DNA of 15,048 nucleotides from Ophiosphaerella korrae. Lineage: Eukaryota; Ascomycota; Dothideomycetes; Pleosporales; Phaeosphaeriaceae. This document shows positions 9,004-15,048 of the stretch, in pieces (the first letter of the stretch is position 1; the number at the start of each line of letters is the position of its first letter). The translations under genes and the position numbers were made by a program. The notes beneath the pieces are model-generated. The model saw only the letters and a list, made by a program, of their open reading frames with translations. It had not been told where the DNA came from and did no database searches. The stretch spans positions 1-15,048 of the forward strand of contig JALNQF010000750.1 in the NCBI GenBank assembly GCA_028456385.1. The letters run 5' to 3'.

Positions 9004-9912
9004 AGCGCCTACCGATCCCGAATTATCCTAGACAAACTAGGTGTATAGGGTGTTTCTAGGCAATAATCATGGTAGTAGAAGCAAGTGGAGACAAGCTTGA
9101 GGGTGCTTGGCGACGAGCATCCCTCCACGCCGACCAGCATCAACAACCTGGCGTTCACTTTTCAATAGCAGATATATCATCACAGGAAGCTTCATTTCAA
9201 TTGATACAGAAATTTCACCTCTTTTGACGCCTTCATAATGAAGATGCATTGAACATGCCGCAAAACACCAAAAATCACGCCCAACGGATGTCCCACCGTT
9301 TTGTGACTGTCCCGCCTTTTCATGCCCAAATAAGCTTGCTTAGTGGCCCCCCCGGCTCGAGCCAACGGGTACTACGCATATGCGGTAGTAACGGCCGCAA
9401 ATAAATACAGCGGATGTACATGCTACGTTTAAAGTGACGAAACTTAAGCCGCGGGCACAACCTGAGCATTCCGTACGCTCTAGAGGACGGGCCACGTACG
9501 CATAAACAAAACTAGCCAGGTAGCGGTGTGTAAAGTCGGTAGATAACACTCCGGAAGTGCTGAGCGTAGCTCGGAACCTTGGGGAAAATGCTAGGTTTCC
9601 ATCCCATCAGTCACTTTAGGCAACCCTCTTTCGAACTTAATCACTAACTTGGAAAGTGGATTCTGAGCAGGCCGCGGGCCCGTCCACGCCCAAGGACCCG
9701 ATACGCCGGGGAGATCTTAAGCGCTACCCCACACCTCTCGGGCTGACACGGGCTCTCCGGGGCCGACAGGTTGGACCCCTGGCAACTTTTTGAACACCCC
9801 CTGTAACTGGAACCTCTGACGCGATTATAGTGACCCACTGTGGGGTGGATCATGAGAGCTCGACACAGGATAAAAGTAGCAGAATCGCTTCAGAGTTCAA
9901 TATGGAAGGGCT

Positions 9913-9918
9913 TATATA
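9913..9918 (+). promoter_or_regulatory. TATA box of the NmrA-like gene
   Basis: TATATA in the context CTTATATACC lies 72 bp before the ATG at 9991. It is followed by a CT- and CA-rich leader (CCTCTTCTTCTCTACAC) typical of fungal 5' untranslated regions. The inverted repeat CCCACTGTGGG at 9834-9844 is 68 bp further upstream. Confidence 0.6.
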
Positions 9919-9990
9919 CCACCAGCTCCCTTACAACAACTCGAGATAACAAAAGCCTCTTCTTCTCTACACAAAGCACCACCTACCACT

Positions 9991-10956
9991 ATGACGTCCA
10001 GCACAATCAAGAACGTCGCTCTCACAGCGGCAACCGGCGACGTCGGCTCCGTAATCTTCAAGAAACTTACAGCCTCGGGCCTCTTCAACGTCCGTATCCT
10101 CTCCTACTCCGGCTCGACATCTAGTTTCCCTCCCGGCACAGACATCGTCAAGGTCGACTTCTCGTCTGTCAAGTCTCTTACTGCCGCCCTAGCCGGCCAA
10201 GATGCCGTCGTCTCGGCCGCAGGTAACGAAGGCTTAGCTGGCCAGAAGGTCCTTGTCGACGCCGCTATCGCCGCTGGCGTTAAGCGCTTCCTACCCTCCG
10301 AGTACGGCGGCGACTTGGCTAACCCTAACGCCCGTACTATACCCCCACTCCGCGCTAAGGTGGAGACAGAGGACTATCTCGAGGCCCGCTCCGCGGAGCC
10401 CGCCCTTCAGGGCAAATTCACCTATACCTACGTCTATACCAGCGCCTTCCTCGATTGGGGTCTCGACATAGGCCTCATCATGAATATCAACGACGCCGTA
10501 CCTCAGGTCTGGGGTTCGGGCGACTTACCCTTTAACGGGGTTATCCTAGACAGTGTCGGCGACGCCGTAGTCGGTGTACTTAAGAACCCAGACCAGACGG
10601 CTAACCGCCCCGTATATATCAGCAACGCGGTCGTTACGCAGAACATGCTCATCCAGCTAGTTAGCGAGCTTGGTCTCCCCGGTAAGGAGTCGTATAAGCC
10701 GGAGCTTGCTCAACACCACGACATTGAGGAGTTTGTGAACACGGCTTTTACGAATCTGGAGGCCGGTGTGGGGTTCGGCTCTATTGGCATGATGCCCTTC
10801 TTGGTGCGTTCGTGTTACTACCCAGCCTACAACAATGGCAAGTATGGTCAGGACAATGAGCTACTGGGGATCAAGAAGTTGAGTGATGAGGAGCTCAAGC
10901 GGTTCCTTAAGGAGGCTATATCCAAGTTGAGCACAGAGCCCACAGGGAAACGTTGA
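9991..10956 (+). CDS. NmrA-like / isoflavone-reductase-like NAD(P)-binding protein
   Basis: This is an intact, intronless frame of 321 codons ending at TGA 10954-10956. The protein is an atypical short-chain dehydrogenase of the NmrA/isoflavone reductase/PCBER group, which binds NAD(P)H and either reduces aromatic or enone substrates or acts as a redox sensor; it should be cytosolic, since there is no signal peptide or membrane segment. The Rossmann strand and glycine motif are at residues 7-20 (NVALTAATGDVGSV; Ala replaces the usual first Gly). The hallmark KRFLPSEYGGD is near residue 100, and PLRAKVETEDYLEA follows, carrying the lysine position that is catalytic in reductase members. The length fits the family (about 300-330). 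The start is supported by the TATA box and pyrimidine-rich leader upstream and by the conserved N-terminal motif. Substrate unknown. It is the only clearly intact host gene in the window. Confidence 0.93.
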   Translation: MTSSTIKNVALTAATGDVGSVIFKKLTASGLFNVRILSYSGSTSSFPPGTDIVKVDFSSVKSLTAALAGQDAVVSAAGNEGLAGQKVLVDAAIAAGVKRFLPSEYGGDLANPNARTIPPLRAKVETEDYLEARSAEPALQGKFTYTYVYTSAFLDWGLDIGLIMNINDAVPQVWGSGDLPFNGVILDSVGDAVVGVLKNPDQTANRPVYISNAVVTQNMLIQLVSELGLPGKESYKPELAQHHDIEEFVNTAFTNLEAGVGFGSIGMMPFLVRSCYYPAYNNGKYGQDNELLGIKKLSDEELKRFLKEAISKLSTEPTGKR

Positions 10957-10965
10957 TGTGAAGAC

Positions 10966-10971
10966 AATAAA
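10966..10971 (+). terminator. Poly(A) signal of the NmrA-like gene
   Basis: AATAAA begins nine bases after the stop codon and ends just before a transposon end at 10975. Any cleavage site would therefore fall inside inserted DNA. Confidence 0.45.
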
Positions 10972-10974
10972 GAC

Positions 10975-10997
10975 CAGTGATCGGAATGGTCTGGTCT
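10975..10997 (+). repeat. hAT-like left TIR
   Basis: A 23-bp sequence beginning CAGTGATCGG, perfectly inverse to 12013-12035. Tandem GGTCT units overlap and follow it. Confidence 0.9.
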
Positions 10998-11320
10998 GGT
11001 CTGGTCTAGAGGTCAAACCAAGACCAGACCAGCAAGACCGCCAAGACTGCCCAGAATGAGGCTGAAGTTATAGAAGGAAGAAAAGAAATGTATTATGTTA
11101 CTAGATATCAACCATATCGTTGTCATTCTCACTATCCTCGTTGTTGCTGTCATCTTCAGATTAGGGCCTTCCATACCAGGCCCAGAGACACTCACACGCC
11201 TCTATAATTACGTAGCGAAGCGAAACAATTCTCGTCGGTTTTGCAGGTTTTAAAAGCATAAAGTCTGATTGGCCAATCGCTTACTCTGAAAGCCTCTTTT
11301 TATTGGCCGAGTAAAAGCTA

Positions 11321-11876
11321 ACGTGTTCCACCAACATTCCGGCCACCCCAACATTCCGGCCACCCCAACATTCCGGCCACCCCAACATTCCGGCCACCCC
11401 AACATTCCGGCCACCCCAACATTCCGGCCACCCCAACATTCCGGCCACCCCAACATTCCGGCCACCCCAACATTCCGGCCACCCCACCATTCCAGCTACC
11501 CCAAAAACCCACCAAAAATAAGAAAAACCACACCTTGACATCTCAACAACGGCTTAATAATAAATTCTATAATTCTAGCCTCTTATGTCTACTTTAAGCC
11601 TCATGTTGGAATTAAAGTATAATCTGTTAAGTCGTTCTAGAGGTGTCGTAATGTAGCTCAAGATTAGGGGCCAAAACTTGATATCCTAATAACGGCCAGG
11701 CTTATTACACTAGGACCTTAATAAGAGTTTTAGAGTAGGTATAAAATGCTAATAATAGAATTTTAGAATTTATTATCAAGCCGTTGTTGAGATGTTAGGG
11801 GGTGGTTTTTCTCATTTTTGGTGGGTTTTTGGGGTAGCTGGAATGGTGGGGTGGCCGGAATGTTGGTGGAACACGT
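11321..11876. mobile_element. Pogo-type MITE with an expanded left TIR
   Basis: This 556-bp element is flanked by TA (11319-11320 and 11877-11878) and has ends ACGTGTTCCACCAACATTCC and its inverse. If the tandem expansion is set aside, about 120 bp of left end (to about 11578) matches the right end (about 11754-11876) nearly base for base, including AAAAACCCACC, CATCTCAACAACGGC and AATAATAAATTCTA. The interior of about 175 bp has no coding capacity. Differences between the TIRs are mostly transitions. It is inserted inside the hAT-like element, so it is the younger insertion. Confidence 0.88.
11333..11502. repeat. 17-bp minisatellite within the left TIR
   Basis: Nine perfect tandem copies of AACATTCCGGCCACCCC (11333-11485) are followed by one diverged copy, ACCATTCCAGCTACCCC (11486-11502). 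The right TIR has only one perfect and the same diverged copy, so the left end has gained eight units (136 bp). Open frames across it on both strands arise because 17 is not divisible by 3 and the unit has no stop codons; they are not genes. Confidence 0.97.
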
Positions 11877-12012
11877 TATGTCACGTGGATTTTGATTAGT
11901 CACAGAGCGGGGAACACCGCGCACTGGCTACTAGGCTGGGTTGACCAATCGGATGCTGCTTAGCATAGCACGTGACACCAGACCGGTCCGACCATGGTCT
12001 CAAAAAATCTTC

Positions 12013-12035
12013 AGACCAGACCATTCCGATCACTG
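12013..12035 (-). repeat. hAT-like right TIR
   Basis: Perfect inverse of 10975-10997, ending in CACTG. Confidence 0.9.
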
Positions 12036-12397
12036 ATTGAGGCTTCGCCTAAACAGATATCCTGTACGCCTTTAGAATGGTGGTGTCATGAGGATCAGAG
12101 ACGTCGATATCCGAGGCTCCATTGTATGGCTATTGCGATACTCTCAATCCCTGCGGAATCTGCAGAGGCAGAGGGTGTTTTCAGGTGCGAGAAGGACCTG
12201 TACATGGGATCGACTCAGGCTGTCGTGTGCTAATATCGAGAAAAATTGAGTGTATAGGTAGTTGGCTTCACCAGGGATTAATTACGCCGTCATCTGAGTC
12301 TGGAATGGGTTTTCCGCTTGAACCAGACGACGATGAACCTATTCAGGGCTTTACTGATGAGATAACTGAGGAGATACGGTGGTTTAAGGACTGTTAG
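12036..12397 (+). pseudogene. hAT transposase relic, C-terminal dimerisation domain
   Basis: PLEWWCHEDQRRRYPRLHCM followed by AIAILSIPAESAEAE is the signature core of the hATC dimerisation domain. The frame then shifts near 12172 to VFSGARRTCTWDRLRL...NIEK, and shifts again in an A-run near 12240 to IECIGSWLHQGLITP, ending in an acidic tail and TAG at 12395-12397. So about 115 C-terminal residues can be traced across two small indels. The rest of the transposase is missing: upstream lies the hAT-like non-autonomous element and then the NmrA-like gene. Whether the relic and the TIRs at 10975/12013 belong to one family cannot be settled here. Confidence 0.85.
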
Positions 12398-12479
12398 CTA
12401 GCTAATTAATGTATAAAACTTATATATATATCGATGATAATATCGGTATCGATATAAAACCCTAAAAAAAATGTCGATA

Positions 12480-12695
12480 TCGGTTTGCCCATGTATGCAT
12501 TGGAGTGTCATGTCGCACATCGTGCCTCTCGATCAACCTGCTAATCTTGTCAATATACGCCGTCTGCGAAAGGTGGATGAGTTGCTTCTCTTGATCTCTT
12601 GTCACACCCATGCCGAGGAACCATTGTAGGTCTTCTCCACCGGTCATGGTGTATGCTTGCATGTAGGGAAGGTAGGGAGCGCCGGGTTCATCCAT
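12480..12695 (-). pseudogene. Ty1/copia reverse transcriptase fragment
   Basis: On the minus strand GGEDLQWFLGMGVTRDQEKQ followed by LIHLSQTAYIDKISRLIE and ending at TPM matches the late part of the copia polyprotein reverse-transcriptase domain (the FLGI.VTRD...LSQ.AYI region before RNase H). Only about 70 residues are present, without the YVDD catalytic region or the RNase H domain. Both flanks are non-coding. It is an isolated fragment with no detectable LTR pair. Its base composition is ordinary, so it has been hit far less by RIP than the DNA to its right. Confidence 0.8.
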
Positions 12696-13071
12696 GAGCG
12701 GTTAGGCAGAGAGCTACCTACAGGACATAATTAGCAAATACAGTCGCTGATCGTGTAACTTCTCAAGCCTGCAATTTTCTAGAAAAAAATCTATTCTATT
12801 CCTATCACTTTTCGCATGCACCTACAATCCAAGAAAACATTACAATTTAGACCATTTTTCTAATACAGGTTTATCAACGATCCTAGTATAGGCCTTTAGA
12901 TTAGACCTAATTAGGATTAGTTTAAGTAAATGCTTTAACACAGTTAAGGCATTTATTAGAAGGCCTAGATAGCAGCGAGTAGGCGTGTAGACGCCCTTAT
13001 ATGTATTGTATCCCCTACTTAAACCTAATTACGTTCTATCTCGCTTAGTGCTATAGCACCTACTAGAAAAT

Positions 13072-13260
13072 TGTTAGGAGGTAGCTAGAAGACAATAGTG
13101 CTTGCCGTAGGCCACAGGAGATAGTAAAGGGATAACAGATAGTATTTAATAGTACTACTAGTATCTAAGAGAGAATAATACTTACTTTTCTTTCTTTGTA
13201 AGTATTAAGCCCTTTATACGCCTATGTAGCGTACTAGCCCTACTTTAGATTATAACTATT
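13072..13260. repeat. Possible LTR remnant
   Basis: TGTTAGGAGGTAGC, followed by a pyrimidine-rich segment (CTTACTTTTCTTTCTTTG), resembles the start of fungal copia-type LTRs. The far boundary and a second copy are not visible, so this is only a suggestion. Confidence 0.25.
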
Positions 13261-14160
13261 TAGTGTCGTGATTTTTTATATCTTAGCCCCGCCTTAACTT
13301 ATACTAGAGTTTACAAGAGTTTTAGGTGTTTAGAGAAACTTTATTATAGAGCCTCCCCCTCTAGCTAGTACTTTCGCTAGCCTTTTAAAGTATAACCTTA
13401 ATAAAAACCCTAAACCTTTAAAGAAAAAGAGAAAAGAGTATTTACGTACTTTACGCGCTATACCTTCGTGTTTGGCGTATTATTATTATTATACTTATAT
13501 ATAATATTCTATTTATATTTAATAATAAGTAAAAGATTATTACTTATATAATTACGTTATATTATTTACTCTTAGTAAAGCCTATATAAAAAAAAAAATC
13601 TTTTTATAATTATTTTACTTATCCTCTTATCTACTATAGTGTATACTTAACGTATACGTAGTATATATTTAGTAATTATAGTAGTTACACCTTAGTAACT
13701 ATTTTAGAGATATACTCTTTATATATACTTTAACTAATATAAATAAGTACTTCTTATACTTAATAAGTATATTAACTATCTTTCTAAGCTTTATAATGCG
13801 TATAATACTACTATATCTAATACTACCTCTTCTAAGACTAACTTAGAAGTATACTATACTAGCGTTTAGCTTACTTATATTTAGTGTACCTTTAACTTAG
13901 AGCTATTAAACTATAGGTACCTTACTACTTATAGTAGTACTCTCTTAGGAGTACTTACGTAAATACTTATAACTACGCCTTAGTTTTTAGAGCTTATTTT
14001 AACTAAGTAGCGTAGCTTTATAGCTTAGTAGTAAGGTTTAGTTAGAGTATTAATAGAGATTTTAGGCTACCTTTACTATATTATATATTTACTTATACTA
14101 TACTTATATAGCGTATACTAACTACTTTTTAGGTTTACTATAGCTACCTTTTTATAAAAT

Positions 14161-14277
14161 AAGTTAATAATAAAGAAGATAATAATAAAGATAGTAGTAA
14201 GGAAGAAAAAAAAGAAAAAGAAGAGAATAAGGGTAAAGAAGAAGAAGTAGAAGAAAAAAAGAAAGGAAAAGATTAAG
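14161..14277 (+). repeat. Purine-rich strand-asymmetric tract
   Basis: About 115 bases made almost only of A and G with some T. In one frame it reads as an uninterrupted Lys/Glu/Asp-rich segment up to TAA at 14272-14274. It probably reflects a charged region of a RIP-destroyed element. Confidence 0.6.
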
Positions 14278-14733
14278 ACGTTCTACTTTTAAAGAGTAAG
14301 TAAAACGTAAATATAGAGTAGTTTAGGCTTATCTAATAAGTAAAAAAGAAATAGTTTATAGTATAATTTTTTTTTTTATATATAGATACCTAGCTATAAA
14401 GCTAAAGTTAAATTATATAGTTTACTTTATAAGTATATTTTAAGTATATAAATTATACTTTTTACGTTTATTTTAATTATAAAGTACTTTAAGCTAAATT
14501 ATACTTTTTAAGTAGTTTATCTATATCTTTAAAATCTATAGTAAGAGTTTTTATATATTAGGATTTATTATATTCTTTCTATCTAAAGAGGTACTCTAGC
14601 TATCTTTTCTTTTTATATTTTTTTTTAGATTCTTTTAACTTCTTATACTTTTTCTCTTTCTTCTATTACTTTATATAGCTAGGTATTATTTTCTATACTT
14701 AATTAAAGTTTCTATTTCTTAAAGAAAGAGATA

Positions 14734-15048
14734 ACGTATTCTATCAGCGAAGCAGCTATATTACTAAGACGGCTACTCTGAAACACACCAAAAAATCGAA
14801 AATTTAACATCTAATATCTTAACAACTATACTATAATAACTTCTAAAAATTTAATAGATTAAAGATTATATATATAGTAGTAATCTATGAAATTTTTAAA
14901 GCGTGCAGCCTAGTAGTTCTTAAGATAGTAAAATTTTCTATAGTAAAAAACACTTTTTTATTAATAATATTAAATAAACTAGGCTATACGTTCTAAAAAT
15001 TTTATAGATTACTACTTTATATATAATCTTTAATCTATTAAATTTTTA
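14734..15048. mobile_element. Pogo-type MITE-like element, left end (continues past the window)
   Basis: TA (14732-14733) is followed by ACGTATTCTATCAGCG. Further in come CACACCAAAAAATCGAAAA and then TAACATCT...CAACAAC...ATAATAA..TTCTAAAA. The same order and similar spacing occur in the right end of the MITE at 11321-11876 (CCCACCAAAAATGAGAAAA, then TAACATCTCAACAAC, then ATAATAAATTCTAAAA). This suggests a related, more heavily mutated family member. No right TIR is within the window. Confidence 0.5.
14844..15048. repeat. Nested palindrome (inverted repeat of two 55-bp hairpins)
   Basis: Arms 14844-14914 and 14978-15048 are inverse to each other at 65 of 71 positions. Within each arm a 55-bp unit is itself palindromic: TAAAAATTTAATAGATTA (14844-14861) faces TAATCTATGAAATTTTTA (14881-14898), and likewise 14994-15011 faces 15031-15048. 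The 18-bp motif therefore occurs four times. The repeat reaches the window edge and may continue. Confidence 0.88.

Larger units (their letters stand above)
8594..9990. other. Intergenic region between divergent genes, with promoter at the right end
   Basis: The region separates the minus-strand monooxygenase from the plus-strand NmrA-like gene, so it would have served as a divergent promoter region. I recognise no coding sequence. The short open frames at 9067-9249, 9340-9549 and 9644-9853 show no motif. A pogo-type terminus may start at 8972. The GC-rich block around 9650-9850 contains the inverted repeat CCCACTGTGGG (9834-9844), a possible regulator site. A TATA box lies at 9913-9918. Confidence 0.55.
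10975..12035. mobile_element. hAT-like non-autonomous element, interrupted by a nested MITE
   Basis: Perfect 23-bp terminal inverted repeats start CAGTGATCGGAATGGTC (10975-10997) and return at 12013-12035. CAGTG-type termini and subterminal repeats (here GGTCT units, four in a row near the left end) are typical of hAT elements. The 8-bp flanks ATAAAGAC (10967-10974) and ATTGAGGC (12036-12043) agree at 5 of 8 positions, with two of the three differences being G/A, so a decayed 8-bp duplication is possible but unproven. There is no transposase between the ends: 10998-11320 and 11877-12012 are non-coding, and 11321-11876 is a separate inserted element. Without that insert it would be about 505 bp. 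Confidence 0.7.
12720..14740. other. AT-rich, RIP-saturated repeat graveyard
   Basis: From about 12840 rightwards the sequence turns AT-rich and TpA-rich and loses CpA and TpG; between 13887 and 14744 neither dinucleotide occurs. CpG is retained (several ACGT, GCGT and ACGC). This points to saturating CpA-directed mutation of a repeated element rather than CpG deamination. I cannot identify the element. Candidate traces are an LTR-like start, TGTTAGGAGG, at 13072, and a lysine/glutamate-rich frame at 14164-14271, where a charged hinge or gag-like segment could have been. Confidence 0.75.

Noticed and set aside
9560..9850. Ribosomal or tRNA gene
   Set aside because: The GC-rich block is superficially rRNA-like, but I recognise no conserved rRNA segment, and I found no cloverleaf with A- and B-box sequences anywhere in the window.
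11333..11502. CRISPR-like array
   Set aside because: The 17-bp units are directly abutting with no spacers, and the context is a eukaryotic transposon end.
11250..11541. Several long overlapping frames on both strands rich in Gly/Trp/Pro repeats
   Set aside because: They are all produced by the 17-bp tandem repeat, which is open in several frames and cycles through three frames every 51 bp. The DNA is a TIR, not a gene.

Overview
The window looks like an accessory, transposon-rich stretch of a filamentous ascomycete (Pezizomycotina) genome. The reasons are: short GT-AG introns of about 49-98 bp with CTAAC/CTGAY-type branch sites inside recognisable oxidoreductase genes; several fungal DNA-transposon families (Fot1/pogo-like, hAT-like) and a Ty1/copia fragment; and strong CpA-to-TpA mutation on both strands, the signature of repeat-induced point mutation (RIP). 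The species cannot be named from the sequence.

Layout: 1-714 is the right-hand end of a Fot1/pogo-like element (transposase C-terminus with a zinc knuckle, then a TIR ending at ACGT|TA). 772-2459 is a decayed Baeyer-Villiger monooxygenase that has lost its N-terminus and carries at least one frameshift. 2460-4121 is mostly anonymous. 4124-5935 is a complete 1812-bp pogo/Fot1-like transposon with 56-bp TIRs and a TA target duplication; its 534-codon transposase keeps one frame but has about 35 stops from RIP. 5938-6656 is anonymous. 6657-8593 (minus strand) is a phenol-hydroxylase-type FAD monooxygenase pseudogene with readable introns and three in-frame TAG codons. 8594-9990 is intergenic and ends in the promoter of the only clearly intact gene, an NmrA/isoflavone-reductase-like protein at 9991-10956. 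Nineteen bases after its stop lies a hAT-like non-autonomous element (10975-12035), inside which sits a pogo-type MITE (11321-11876) whose left TIR has grown into a 17-bp minisatellite. A hAT transposase relic (to 12397) and a minus-strand copia reverse-transcriptase fragment (12480-12695) follow. From about 12840 to 14740 the DNA is AT-rich and RIP-saturated: 858 bp contain neither CpA nor TpG. The window closes with another pogo-type end and a nested palindrome.

Together: the three host genes (BVMO, aromatic FAD hydroxylase, NmrA-like reductase) are oxidative tailoring or aromatic-catabolism enzymes of the sort found in fungal metabolic clusters. Two are dead and one intact, so the window may be a decayed cluster eroded by transposons and RIP. 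That reading is inference. The strongest structural novelty is the shared 17-bp subterminal repeat period in two distinct pogo-type ends, and its one-sided expansion in the MITE.
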